From positions 5,327,713-5,391,712 of the forward strand of contig NC_034015.1 in NCBI RefSeq assembly GCF_000346465.2: 64,000 bases of DNA, read 5' to 3'. The DNA is from Prunus persica (Eukaryota > Streptophyta > Magnoliopsida > Rosales > Rosaceae). The notes beneath the pieces were generated by a model that worked only from the letters and a program-made list of their open reading frames with translations, was not told the origin of the DNA and searched no databases. A program made the translations under genes and the position numbers. Positions 22,309 through 34,441 of this stretch are shown piece after piece; within the stretch, counting starts at the first letter, position 1, and every line of letters begins with the position of its first letter.

Positions 22309-23384
22309 AAAATCACTTCCACATTAATGTTGTTGGAGCATCTTGTAAGCATCGTGATGCACTTAGAGCACAATACCAAGAAGAGCCTGTAAAAGCTTCT
22401 GATGAAGGTTGTCTTATAACGGAGCGAGGCTTGAATCAAGATACTACTCTTAAATGTGCAGGTGATACACGATGAAACTCACATTATGACCTTGATTAGT
22501 ATCATTTGTATGTTTCCATATATGGTGAGTGTGCTTTAAATGATTGTTGATGATAACCCCAATGATAGTTATGGTGAAGCCTTTAAGTTATGGAGAGAAA
22601 CACAATCTTTTGAGTTTGTGTTTCAGATGTTTTTTATGAAAGCTATATTGGGAATAACAAATACTTTGTCTCAGACATTGCAAAAGAAAGATCAAGACAT
22701 TGTGAATGCAATGGGTTTAGTTCAAACATGCAAGTAAAACCTACAATTGATGAGGAATAATATGTTTGATGAATTGGTTGATCAAGCATCTTCGTTTTGT
22801 AATAAACATCTTATTACGGTTCCTAACATGGATGAGGAATATGTAATTCCTAGGAATTCACGACGTAATGCTCCAATCAAGACAAACAACCATCATTATC
22901 GTGTGGAGCTCTTTCTTCATGTCATTGATAGGCAACTTGAGGAATTAAAACAATTCATTTGTAGCTTTTGACAAACGAAAGCTAGTTCGTCTTGCTCAAT
23001 TTTATCCTCAAGATTTTTCAGATGGAGCTTTATTGATGCTTAAAGATCAACTTGGGATTTATGTTCATCATATGCGTTCAAGTAGTGATTTTTTTGAATT
23101 GCAAGGGATTGGCATGCTTGCGGAAAAAATGGTGGAGAAAGGGATGCATAAAATATTTCCTTATGTGTATTTCCTGATTATATCGGCTTTGGTTTTACTA
23201 GTTGCAACTGCTTCATTGGAGAGGGCATTTTCTGTCATGAATATTACTTCACAACAAAATGGGAGATCAATGATTGAATGATAGTTTGGTTATTTACATT
23301 GAAAGAGATGTTTTTGCTTGTATTGATAATGAAGCTATAATGCAACGTTTTCAAAATATGAAAACTCGTTGTAGACAATTGTAG
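22309..23384 (+). pseudogene. hAT-type transposase-like protein (ZMYM1/TTF-type), decayed
   Basis: Successive frames read INVVGASCKHRDAL, LITERGLNQDTTLKCAGDTR, SFEFVFQMFFMKAILGI, KDQDIVNAMGLVQ, NNHHYRVELFLHVIDRQ and, at the end, VATASLERAFSVMNI and LVIYIERDVFACIDNEA. These are the hallmarks of plant TTF-type zinc-finger proteins with a C-terminal hAT dimerisation domain, derived from hAT transposases. At least three frame breaks and several stops are present. The N-terminal zinc finger and DUF4371 part are missing. Confidence 0.75.
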
Positions 23385-23859
23385 CTTGTATTGTTAGTTT
23401 TGTCAAGAATTATGAATGAAAATATTATCTTTATGTTTTTTAGTGTTATTTTCTTCTTAACAAAATTTCGAGACTTTTACACTATGACCCCATGGCGATA
23501 CAATCTTGCGTCCACCACTGCTCTAACCCAACGAATCTATGCCACTTTGAATGTGACATTGTTGGAATCTGAGATGTTTTTTGCTACCCTAATGTCCAAT
23601 TCTCCTCTCTAAGGGGAGACAATGAGTGAATAGTAGAATTGGAGCACCGTGAAAAAGGAAGAAATTTGGATTTGTATGGAACCGATCGGTCACTTTGGCC
23701 CTAGCGCCGATCACCTAATAGTCGAGAGCTCGAGGTTGCTCTCGGTATTGATTCGACTGGTCGCTTGGTATTTCCGAAGAAAAGTTGGCTCTCGGCATTA
23801 ATCTGACTAGTCGCATAGAACCGAGCAACCGGTCTCCGGAAATATACGAAGAAACACAT

Positions 23860-24335
23860 GATCAAGCTAAAGAACCCCATTCTCATACCACAATACCACC
23901 TGACCAATCTCCTAAGAATATACCACAATACCACCTGACCAATCTCCTAAGAATATCCATATTGGATATCAATTACCTTTCAGGCATAATCGTGAAAAAC
24001 CACCAAACCTATATTCCCCTAATATTGGCAAGACATTGAATACCCAATTGCAAACCACGTATCCACTCAGAGATTGTCTGAACTACTCAAGACTTTTGTG
24101 CATTAGTTATCTGCTATCCACATTCCGACCAAGGTAACTTAAACATTGAAAGATCCTAAGTGGGTTCAACCTATAAAGGAAAAGATGAAGACTCTAGAGA
24201 AAAATCATACGTGGTCACTAGAGACATTACCACAAGAGAAAAGAAGAGTTGGATGAAAATGGGTGTTCATCGTGAAACACAATGTCGATGAATCAATCGA
24301 ATGATACAAGGCAAGACTTGTGTGGTTGATGTCGG
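23860..24335 (+). pseudogene. Copia pol fragment (linker and RT start)
   Basis: The plus strand at 24145-24335 reads LKDPKWVQPIKEKMKTLEKNHTW in part (motifs DPKWVQPIKEKM, KNHTWSLETLPQ and KWVFIVKHN), the start of a copia reverse transcriptase. Stops and one frame change interrupt it. No LTRs belonging to it were found. Confidence 0.65.
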
Positions 24336-25089
24336 TGAACTAGACCCGACCAGTCCGAACTAATAGGTTCAATAACATATCCCATAGCTGAACCAAACAA
24401 GTCAGAATCGATTTCGTTCATGGTTCTTAGCTAATTAAATCTGATCTCAACAGAACTAGACCAGTTGTCCTAATATTTTATAATTTTTAAATTTTTTACA
24501 AGTCTCTCTTTTAAAATCTATCCGGTCTGGGCAGCACAAAGTGACATAGATTTCTAGGGTTTTAGCCCCTCCATTTCCATAACCAAAAACAAATCTATCC
24601 GGTCGAAAGCCTCTATTATGGAAAATTATAATAATAATAATAATAAATAACAAAGAAAAAACTAGACGATAAATATGTCAAAACAATGGCTACCTGGTCA
24701 ATGGTCATTAAGATTGTTGAAGTCACTTCATAATAATGGACACGTAAAACTTTTGTTGTCCCCCTCTTGGAAAACAAGGTTTTGAGAAGAGCATAAGAAA
24801 AATTAAAACCCAAAATGCCTTCAAGATACTGGCATATAGGTGGACGCCATTCTCATCGTTACCGCAAGAAGTTAGTAGAAACTTTGTCAATTTCAACAAA
24901 ATTAAAACTTCTATAATTTATGTAATATGAGCAAGAAGATGTGTGCTATGAGTATACCATAAGGCACTTGCTTCTCAAAAGGAAAGCATGGTGGTCATCT
25001 ACTCCATTCACGGAACAAAAGTTTCTATAACTGACAAAATATGTGCAAGATAAGATGTTGCATGCATGCATGCTTGTACACCCACCAAC
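24336..25089. other. No gene seen; right part shared with the other helicase copy
   Basis: AT-rich with an (AAT)n-like run at about 24628-24648. From roughly 24890 to 25089 the sequence resembles 41150-41346, so it marks the 3' flank of the tandem duplication. Confidence 0.5.
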
Positions 25090-28000
25090 TCACAGGGACA
25101 TGAGACCCAGAAGATCATCAACTCCTATGTCCCTCCTCCGATCCTTGGCCGTCCTTCTTCCAAAAGCTTCCTTTGCAAATTTCTTCTTTTTCTCCTGCAA
25201 CTCCAATATCCTCTCTTCGATGCTGTTTCGAGCAATCAACCTGATAATTTTCACATCCTCCTTCTGCCCAATACGGTGAACACGATCCATTGCCTGTTCC
25301 TCAACTCCTGGGTTCCACCATGGCTCCAACAAATAGACTCTGCTTGCAGCTGTGAGGTTTATACCTGTTCCTGAAGCCTTAAGACTTGCAAGCAAAATCG
25401 TGGGCACATCTTGTCCCGTGACCCCAAACTCTTTGATTACTTGAGCCCTTTTATTTGCATTCATAGACCCATCTAAGCGCAAAGTCTTGAAACCAGCTGC
25501 TTTCAGTGGCTCTTCAAGATATATCAGCATCTTTCGAAATTGGGAAAACACTACTGATTTCGTAAGTGGGTTTTGACCCCTTGATGCAATAAGAAGTTTC
25601 AACAGAGCAGATACTTTTGAAGACATGGTTGTTTTAGAGGATACCATGTTGTCACTGTCAGAAGGTGCTTGAGGAGCTGAGAACAGATTAGACTGTGATA
25701 AAGGACGCCGACAAAGGGGGCAGCAGGGTTTTGAGCGCTGAAGTGTTTTCAGAATACAAGCTTGGCAAAAAATGTGAGCACAACAAGTGATAACAATATC
25801 AGTTGGTGGGGAAATGCAAATTGGACAGTCAAAATCTTCACCATCTTGCAGCACCTCCAGCATCTTTTTCAGCAGCTCTGGGTTCTTGGATACATCTGCT
25901 TAGAATTGACTTTATAAGTACCAAATAAACATACCATAGAAAGGAGGCTTTGCAATTAAGTATAAAAACGATGGAATAACAAATCAATATCTGAGCACTA
26001 TCAGTCACATTGACATTGACTGATTTGTTAAATTGCATTTATAAAGATTGAGAAGCAGCAGCACACAGAATGTAATAATGAATATAATATCATTTGTTGA
26101 CAGCAGTTCCCCAGGAGTAGGGCAGAACCGTTGATGAAGTAATTGAGATGGAAGTGAATCTCGGTAAGAACTACTTTGATACAATGACTAATGTGATCTA
26201 AACAGCTATTCCATGCTACAAAATCATTATCAAGGAAAATTGGAGAGCACTGCAGATAGGAGAATTTATTTAAAATGCAAATGTAGAACATTGTAGAACA
26301 TTTTTTATGAAGAACACACACATTGTAGAACATTTTTTATATTTGATCAAATATCAGTACTCCTTTATATGTGGAAAAATGATTGTATGGTACTGAATTA
26401 TGGCCACGTGGCATAAATTATCCACGTGTTATAATATGGATGGACGTCAAGGTTGATATTTCCCAGTTGTAGGGTAAAGTATCAATAAATATCCATCTAT
26501 ACTATAACACGTGGATGATACTATAACACGTGGACGAGTTATACCACGTGGCGGTAATCCAGTACCACACTAACTCTGATTTCTGGACCCCAAATAGGGA
26601 ATCCATGAGGACATGCTTGGTTAATCGTGTCGGTGATATTTTGTATGTGGTTCTAGTATTTTAAATTATAAGTTTACTCATGATGTCCAAGTTTACTCTA
26701 AAAACATTTTAAAATCTAGCTACCAAAATTTGCCACTTCCCCAAAAATAAAAATAAAAAATAAAAAATACTGACACATGTAAGTGTTTCTCCTGTAATAA
26801 ACTACAAAACTGACATTCCAAGGTTTCTTCTATAAAAATGAAAAGATTACTTGTCATAAAAATTTAAACAGTTGCATTATGGGGTTTTACCATGTACATG
26901 AAAGTCCTAATACGACCAAACTGCACAAACATGCCAACAAAAACTACCAAAAGCTGACGCCCATGCTTTGTCCTAAGCTTACAACTGTACAAGCATAACT
27001 CTATGTTTGTTTAAAGGCAGCATGCTTCTCTAATATGAAACGTAATTCTTCAAAAAGATCAGCCAGGGCATAATCCCTAAGGTTTCGTTTCTTTTTTGGG
27101 GGTTTCAATAAAGTGGTGTCTGGTGCTGATAAGAAAGGAGGTAGGCCTGTCCTTGGTTGTTTTTTTCACTAATCTTATTTCATGTGGTCAGAACATAACC
27201 CCTAAGTTGGAAAAACAGGAGACACTGAAAAGTACCCCCTAATGAAAATTCTAAATGCTTCCTCCAACTAAATTGTTGTTCCCTGTTATAAAAGCAAACA
27301 TTTAAGAGGGACATCATTTGTTATCTTGTGATTCCATAATTACCTTTTTTTTTCCTTCAGAATTCTGTAATCTTTTCTTTAACTCAAATGAAGTAGAAAG
27401 CATACTAAGAATGTAATAACAAACCTCCAAAATGGAATACACCGCTACCAATTTCGGCCTAGCGAAAATATGAGTACTGAACAACATGTAAATCCAATAA
27501 TGTAATTGAACAGAACAATATGTGAATCCAAGAATCCAAGCATAATTGTACGACTTCTCCTATAATTATGTTTACTCTTGAAATAAATAAATAAAGTATA
27601 CAATAGAGAGTTAGATAAAATAGTTGAAGAATTTCAAGGAACCCAGATAAGCATGCATGTAAAGTGAAGTTGCATTTAAGAAAAAAACGATGCACCAATA
27701 TAACATCCTTGTGAATACCTTCAATAGTGTTCGAAGGGAGAAGTGATTTGAGATCAGAAGGGCACAACGCCAAATCAGTACAGATCTGGCGAAGTCGTAA
27801 GATTATGCTAAGTACAGTAGAATAGTTGCGCATTATACTACCAGCATCGAAGTAATTCCGCACAACACTCTTTGCTTCTCCTTCCATCTGATCATACAGT
27901 TTACGTTCTTCACCAGACAGTTCCACATAACAAGTCTCTATAGTTTTAGGTGGCAATCCAATCAGTCCCTTGTCTTTTGTTCTTCGCAAAGAGATGGTTG

Positions 28001-31000
28001 CCATTAGAACCTGAAACATCAGCAAACACATTGGGCACAACTTGAATTTTTGGAAATAAAATAAAATAAAAACAGATGAACATTATTCGGCCAACTTCAG
28101 TTTTAGGATAACTATTTGACAATTATTGTTTTACCCCCAAACTCTGAATTAAATCTCATCTAACCCCCTCAACTTTGTCTCCATGTTGCACTTCACCTAT
28201 TTCCGCTGATGTGCACGAATGGGGTGCACTTCTTTGCTTACATGTAATCCACGTGTGCTAAAAAAAGTACTAATATATTGCTTTTAAAATTTTGGAAATG
28301 GTGAAAACTTAAAAAACTTACAGAAATATAAAACCCACAGCCCACCCAACCTGCATGTCGCCCACTCCGACCCACCAACACCTCACGCATCCCTCATCGC
28401 TCATCCCCAACCTCTCTCTAAACTCTGAACCAAACCAATGGATCTCTCCAAACCCACAAACAGCAACCACCGAACACCACTCTCCTTCATCTTCCTTGTC
28501 TCCCTCTTCTCCATCCAAAATCAGATATCATCAGTTAGAGAAGCCCATTGAAAATAAGGAGTGTCCTAGTAATTCCACTTCATGTACTATATTTTGCAAA
28601 GTTCTGCATATAGGCAATTTCTTATGCATAATGTGGGAAGGCTTAGCACTTATGTAGCATCTAAGAGACCATTAGGTCCAATTTTTTAGGAAAATGCTAG
28701 GGAGACCAGGAAGATGTAGGAGCTTGGGTACCAACTCTCTAATAGTTTGTGGGTTTGGAGAGATCCATTGGTATGGTTCAGAGTTTANNNNNNNNNNNNN
28801 NNNNNNNNNNNNNNNNNNNNNNNNNNNNNNNNNNNNNNNNNNNNNNNNNNNNNNNNNNNNNNNNNNNNNNNNNNNNNNNNNNNNNNNAAGTTGGTCTCCC
28901 TAGCATGACCCAATTTTTTATGACATGCCTACAAGTGCTGACTTCAGGGAAAGACACAATACGATAATCTAATAAATGAATCCATAATTACAGTGGAGGT
29001 AGGGTGGGAGCGGTGCACTGCAGCGAGGAGGTGGATGCGACGTAAGTGTGCTGCATGTTTTTTCTTTTAAGTTTTTGTTTTATTTTTTATTTCTAAATTC
29101 AAGTGCAATTATGTAACATTTCTAAAATATAAGAAACAACAATTATTATTATTTTTTAGTCCACGTGGCCCACATGTAAACAAGAAAATGGACCCACTCG
29201 AGCCACATCAGCATACTTAACGAATTCCTTGACAGAAGTGGGTGGAGTGACACACGGAGACAGACTACAGGGGGTAAAGTGAGACTTCATTCAGAATTTG
29301 GGGGCAAACAATAATTAAGCCTTTAATACAAAAGGAAAACAGAAATCTGAAATAAAGCAAGTGATGGATCAACCATGTCTTTAATAATATCTTTCCTATC
29401 ATATAAATACTTATTTCAGAGCAAAACAATTTGCTCTCCTCAAGACCCTAACCATAAAAGCGAAGGGAGGGAGGAGGGTGGGGAGTCTAATGAAGTTCAG
29501 TTTCATAAGTTATTGAGACACTAAAGTTCAGGTGCCAAAGAACAATTTCAAGTAACTCTGGTTGATTCAATCCTATACATCTTCTTATGGGGGAAAAAAT
29601 AAGTGAAAAGAAGAAAAGAAAATATGACGAGACCCTTCAGATACACTTCCATATCAGTTCTTTTATCACAAGTAGAAAGAGCAACATAAAAAACGTAAGA
29701 ATGATTTTGAAACTTTTACAGAAACTAATCTATTCTTTTCCAAATTTGTCCCAAAACAAGCAATTCCAGTATGAAAGAAAGAAAAAAAACAATAATAAGC
29801 AGAAGAAGCAGGTAACCCTTCAAATAAGCAAACCATAAAAGGAGAAAACTACATGTGATGCAACATAAACAACGTAAGAATGATTTTGAAACTTCTACAG
29901 AAACTAATCTATCTTTTCCAATTTTGTCCAAAAACAAGCAAATGCAGTATGAAAGAAAAAAAAAACAATAATAAGCAGAAGAAGCAGGTAACCCTTCAAA
30001 TAAGCAAACCATAAAAGGAGAAAACTACATGTGATGCAACATAAACAACGTAAGAATGATTTTGAAACTTTGACGGAAACTAATTTATATTTTCCAATTT
30101 TGTCCAAAAACAAGCAAATGCACTATGATAGAAAAACAACAATCACAAGCAGAAGACGCAGGTAACCATGAAAATAAGCAAACCATAAAAGGAAAAACTG
30201 CATGTGATGCAAACTTCTGTTGCATGCATACAAAATCTGTTCATAGATTATATACAAAATAAAAACAACATGGTATTACCTGCAGCCGTGAGAGCCCCTT
30301 TGGGTTGCCATGAGCAAGTGGGCGCTGCACCAAGCTTTGCCAGTAGCTCTTAATTGAAAAAGGCTCAAACCGCAAGAAAGCCATCAAAGAAAACAAATCA
30401 AAAGAGCCATTCTGGATTGGTGTTCCCGTAACAGCCCACCTTCGCTTAGCCTTCAAATTAGTGACAACTTGACTTTGTTGAGCATTCACATTCTTAATCA
30501 TGTGTGCCTCATCCAAAATTACCCGCCACCACTCAATCTCTTTTACAGGGGATGTTATCCAAGCATTTTCGGCAGCCAAAATACTATATGTAGTCAACAC
30601 TATGTCATACTTTTTAAGCTCCTCAGCATCTCTAGTCCGCTCACCATAATACAAATACACCTTCAATCTCCCTGGCCTAGTGTGTTCTCCTAGTTGTGTT
30701 ACCCAAGTTGAAAAAACAGAAGGAGGGCACACAATTAATGTCGTCTTGCGACTGATATCACCAGAAGACTTATCACTTGCACTCACACATTTGCCCTTCA
30801 TATTACTACTAGCATTGGTGTCCTCAGTTTTGTCTTTTTTTCGCGACCCGGTTTTACTTGGTCTACCCCTCTTGCCCTTCTTACCAACAGAAACAGACAA
30901 CCTCTCATCCTCACCAATTTCGTTATCATCTAGCATGCTTAATACATCGACACTGCCACTACCAACTGAAGCAGGAAGAGCACTACCATATTTATCAAAC

Positions 31001-31857
31001 CCAATCAAAGAAAGCAAAGTTAAAGTCTTACCCAATCCCATATCGTCCGCAAAAATCCCACCTCTTAGAGGCTCCGGTCGCTTATCAGTGTGGTAATTGG
31101 TCAACACATTCACAAAAGACCCATCTTTCTCTTCCCAAAAGGGAGGCAACTCACCAGAATTCTCTCTGTGAACCAACCATCCCAAGCCTTCTTTTTGGTG
31201 GACAAAAAGCTCCGATTTGATCACTTCTTTTGGAGGTTCCAATGCTTCCAAAGCACCATTTTGGCTCGCATTCTCATCCACCAACTTGAAAATCTCATCC
31301 ACGCTCTTGCATCCCTTCTCAGCCTTCTTCTCCTTGACCACCACTGCCTCCGAGAGAGTGAATGACGCATGAGAATCCGAAATCAGCTGTAAACCAGATT
31401 CCGAAATTGCAGACTCCACAGACAGGAAATCTTCCAATCTTGCAAAGATGTGAACTTGGCAAGGAATCTTAAACCTGTTGCCCTTAGCTCGCGTATTGGG
31501 AACAATGCCCTCCACCGCAATCAAATTCGAGTCAATCAACGGCGCAAGCGCGGCCGCCGCGGTGCGTTCAATGTGACCCACTTGAAAGGTTCTGGTATTG
31601 AGGACTTTGATGGCGTTGGAATCGTACGGATTAAGGGGTTCGCGGACAAGACCCACCATTTCTCGGCCACTGATGGTGCCTGAATAGTATTGAATTCCAA
31701 CTATGTTGGCTATGACGAAGCCGAGCATGTAGGTATCGGAGGAAGAAGAGAGAGACTGCGAGTCTTGCGAGGAGAGAGGAAAGTCGTCTGGGTCGGTTGA
31801 AGGGCCTTGCCACTGATCGAGGGCCATGAAGAGCCTCACAGGATCTTCGTCGTCCAT
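25090..31857 (-). CDS. SMARCA3/HLTF-like 1 protein (HIRAN, SNF2 helicase, RING), copy A
   Basis: Three exons: 30280-31857, 27719-28010 and 25090-25895. All junctions are GT-AG, and the product is 891 residues with no internal stop. A HIRAN domain (about 43-145) binds DNA ends. The SNF2 ATPase has Walker A MGLGKT (273-278), DEAH (449-452) and TGTPIQN (478-484). A linker carries a basic RGRP AT-hook-like motif (330-333). A C3HC4 RING (647-685: CPIC, CCAHIFC, CPLC) suggests ubiquitin ligase activity. The C-terminal helicase lobe ends with DRVHRIGQ (827-834). The layout and length match Arabidopsis SMARCA3-like 1 (At5g05130, about 860 residues, from memory). Its Walker A is preceded by FADD where copy B and most relatives have FADE. 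The expected role is chromatin or replication-fork remodelling in the nucleus. Confidence 0.92.
26388..26567. mobile_element. 180-bp hairpin MITE with five CACGTG motifs, in intron 2 of copy A
   Basis: The ends form an imperfect inverted repeat of about 55 bp (TGGTACTGAATTA against TGGTACTGGATTA, continuing through the CCACGTGG and CCACGTGTTATA blocks). CACGTG (the G-box core) occurs at 26405, 26423, 26508, 26527 and 26545. I could not assign a target duplication. Copy B lacks it. Confidence 0.7.
28689..28910. mobile_element. Short MITE with 10-bp target duplication, interrupted by the assembly gap
   Basis: The ends ATGCTAGGGAGACCA (28694 onward) and its reverse complement (28892-28906) are flanked by the direct repeat CAATTTTTTA (28679-28688 and 28911-28920). 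A 9-10-bp duplication suggests a Mutator-like origin. The interior cannot be judged because of the gap. Confidence 0.6.
28788..28887. other. Assembly gap, 100 N
   Basis: Exactly 100 undetermined bases, which is the usual placeholder for a gap of unknown length. It falls within intron 1 of helicase copy A. Confidence 0.99.
29682..30213. repeat. About 177-bp tandem repeat, three units, in intron 1 of copy A
   Basis: The anchor caacataaa(c)aacgtaagaatg starts at 29682, 29861 and 30037, giving periods of 179 and 176 bp. Units share 'ttttccaattttgtccaaaa', an A-rich block and 'aagcaaaccataaaagga'. Copy B has one unit (about 44895-45420), which is itself split by a LINE fragment. Confidence 0.88.
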
Positions 31858-32757
31858 TGCTCAGAGACAGAGAGAGAATTGATCTCAAGAATTTTGGTGT
31901 TTTGGGGATGAGAAAGTTGAAGTATGGCGGTGGCTTTAGATTTTAGACTTCGACCTTAGAGAGAGAGAGAGAGAGAGAGATTGTGAGTGACTGAGTATAG
32001 GAATCGGTGCGTGTGTGCGCTTTTTGTTTGTTGTGTTCCTCCCGTTTTGTGTGCGCCTTTTATTTGAATGAAATGGAAAGGCGGGTTTTAACAGCCACGA
32101 CATCATTCACGAGTGCAGCTAGGGATGGTCACGGTCTGACTTTTATTTTAAAATTGCAATCGAAACTATATATTATAAGAGTAACTTCATCCATTTGTCT
32201 TTAGTCATGGTAAGGGGGGAGTTAGGGCAGCCATTATTCACGTGAATAGTAGTTGTCCTTGCAAATATTATTCTGTGTTTCCACTCGTTGCCATGACTAA
32301 GGGCAATTATTATTCATTTTTTTGTTTTTTTCACAAATTTTTTAATGAAAATAATTAATTTAGATAATATTTTCGGATAAGATTTCCGGGTTCCTACGTG
32401 TCAAGACAATTCATAATCGGATAAAATTTCCGAATAAGATTTTTGGATTCAAATTTTGGATGAATTTCAAAATTCAAATTTCAGATAAATTTTTGGGTTC
32501 AAATTTCGGATGAATTTCAAAATTCAAATTTCAGATAAATTTGGTTTCAAATTTCGAATGAATTTCAAAATTCAAATTTCATACAAATTTGGGTTCAAAT
32601 TTCAGATAAGATTTTCATCCAATCAAATCAAGCCATGTGACATGTCTATCTTGCCAAAATTTTCTATAAAACTAGAGGCTCAGCTCATACCTCTCACACC
32701 ACATCTTTCTATATTTTCATTTCTCAGAATTTAGAATTCATACTCCATTCATTCTCA
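31858..32757 (-). promoter_or_regulatory. 5' flank of helicase copy A
   Basis: This holds a (GA)n run at about 31959-31981, 100 bp upstream of the start codon, a usual place for plant GA elements. Similarity to the flank of copy B extends to about 32090 ('gaatgaaatggaaaggcggg' is found at both). From 32199 to 32303 a small inverted repeat (ctttagtcatgg and ccatgactaa) borders a CACGTG. From 32390 to 32630 an AT-rich 'caaatttcggatgaattt'-type unit repeats imperfectly. No other gene is seen. Confidence 0.5.
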
Positions 32758-34127
32758 ATGGAAGATTTTAGGAGATGCTTGGAGAGGCAAGAGCGAGAAA
32801 CAAATTAGAGAAACCGTAGAGCAGATGAAATCAATGAGTTGCAGAGACAAGTCGATGAACAAGTTGTCATAGCAGTGGCTTTGCAAGATGAAGAGAACCA
32901 AGGTTGCCGCCGTGGTTCACAAGTCGGCCGCCGTCGGAATGTGAACAGACATAGGCATTCTCGGGATAAGAATCTTTTGGAAGATTATTTTATCCCAACT
33001 TCTTTGTACTCTGATGTTAATTTTCGAAGGCGATTTAGAATGCAACCACATTTGTTCAATAAAGTCATGCATGATATTTGCAATTATGATGCATACTTTG
33101 TTCAAAAGTGTGATGTTGCTGGGGTTTTGGGGCTTCTTCCAGAGCAAAAGCTTACATCTGTTATACGAATGTTGGCGTATGGAGCATCTGTTGATCAAGT
33201 GGATGAGATTGCCTGGATGGGGAAGTCCACTATGTTGGAGGCTTTGGTAAGATTTTGTCAAGCAGTTGAAACTCTGTACACTAGGACTACCTGCATAGAC
33301 CTACTCCCAGGGACCTCCAACGGCTTCTACAAAAAGCCGAAGCTTGAAGATTTCCAGGAATGATTGGTAGCATCGACTGCATGCACTGGCAATGGAAGAA
33401 TCGCCCAACTGCCTTGCAAGGTGATTACGGAAATAGAAAAGGCCAAAAAAGTATCATCCTTGAAGCCGTTGCTGGCTTCAACACATGGGTTTGGCATGCC
33501 TTCTTTGGAGTTGCAGGATCCCAAAATGACCCCAACGTGCTGGGTCAATCCCCGGTCTTCAACGATGTATTGAGATGCCAGAGCCCCAATATCACCTATC
33601 AAGTCAACAATACAGTGTACCAGACGGGGTATTATCTAGCTGACAGCATCTACCCAAGGTGGACCACTTTTGTCAAATCCATTCCGAACCCCCGATCCCA
33701 GAAGCAAAAATTATTTGCTACCTATCAAGAAGGATACATGAAAGATGTCGAAAGGTGTTTTGGCATCCTTCAAGCTCGATGGTTGATTATTTGAGGTGCA
33801 GCCCGTATGTTTGATGAGGAGATCCTCAGAAGCATTATGATGACTTGCATCATCCTCTATAATATGATTGTGGAGGATGAGTACGATTATGATGCTTTAG
33901 AGGTCTACGAACCGGATCCAATGAACACAGCCTTGACACGGATTTATGAAAGGCCCATGGGGCCAAGTGGAGAACCATTTGAGCCGAAACCGTTGGTGAG
34001 GGATGATCGTTTCATGACCCAGATGATAAATCGATATACAGAGATGCAATCTTCGTATATTCATGAAATGCGTCAAGTTCACTTGATGGAGCATCTATGG
34101 GCGGTGAAAGGCAATGAAGATGAATGA
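32758..34127 (+). pseudogene. PIF/Harbinger transposase (HARBI1-like), recently broken
   Basis: The frame begins at the ATG at 32758. The DDE nuclease residues are visible as GSIDCMHWQWKNRP (first Asp), YYLADSIYPRW (second Asp) and KDVERCFGILQARW (Glu), with an N-terminal helix-turn-helix-like region (ADQ-type VDQVDEIAWMGKSTM). The end carries the acidic EDEYDYDALEVYEPDP-type tail common in plant members. Three lesions break it: an early TAG (about 32806), a one-base frameshift near 33355 and a TGA replacing Arg at 33795 (WLII*GAARMF). Otherwise it is well preserved. It is convergent with the ORF1 gene on the minus strand, as in many PIF elements. Confidence 0.88.
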
Positions 34128-34441
34128 TGGAGCATAGATGCTTTGGTTATGTTTTATTTAGTTATGGTTAGGTTGTGTTGTTTTTTTATTTATTATGGTT
34201 TGATTGTGGTTTGTTATTATTATTGTGCCTTGTTTGTAGTTTTTTTTATTTTAATTTTGTTTTGTTTGAAGTATGGAATATGTTGAATAAAAAGGTATTT
34301 TATTGAATGCTTTGTTTATTAAATAAAGAAATCCAATACAAGTCATTAAGAATTACTACTACTAAAATAAAATACATGAATTACAACAACTTTAATAGAA
34401 AACATGAAAAATACAAATACATAAAAGGTATGCTAACTAAT

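Larger units (their letters stand above)
28115..29322. mobile_element. Long terminal-inverted-repeat (foldback, MULE-like) element in intron 1 of copy A
   Basis: The left arm starting about 28115 (ATTATTGTTTTACCCCC, AAACTCTGAATT) is the inverted partner of the right arm ending at 29322 (reverse complement ATTATTGTTTGCCCCC, AAATTCTGAAT). Pairing continues inward through ACCCCCT and the CCACGTGG...ACATGTAA blocks, for roughly 200 bp with mismatches. Copy B keeps a left-arm-like segment (about 43587-44560) but no clear right arm. The interior holds a smaller MITE and the assembly gap. No transposase is present. Confidence 0.6.

Noticed and set aside
30469..31365. Several plus-strand open frames of 70-140 codons
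   Set aside because: They are antisense shadows of exon 1 of helicase copy A. The same holds for 45886-46722 over copy B.
32199..32303. Small inverted repeat as the left end of the Harbinger element
   Set aside because: It does not match the sequence near 36040 on the right side, so it cannot be paired as terminal repeats.
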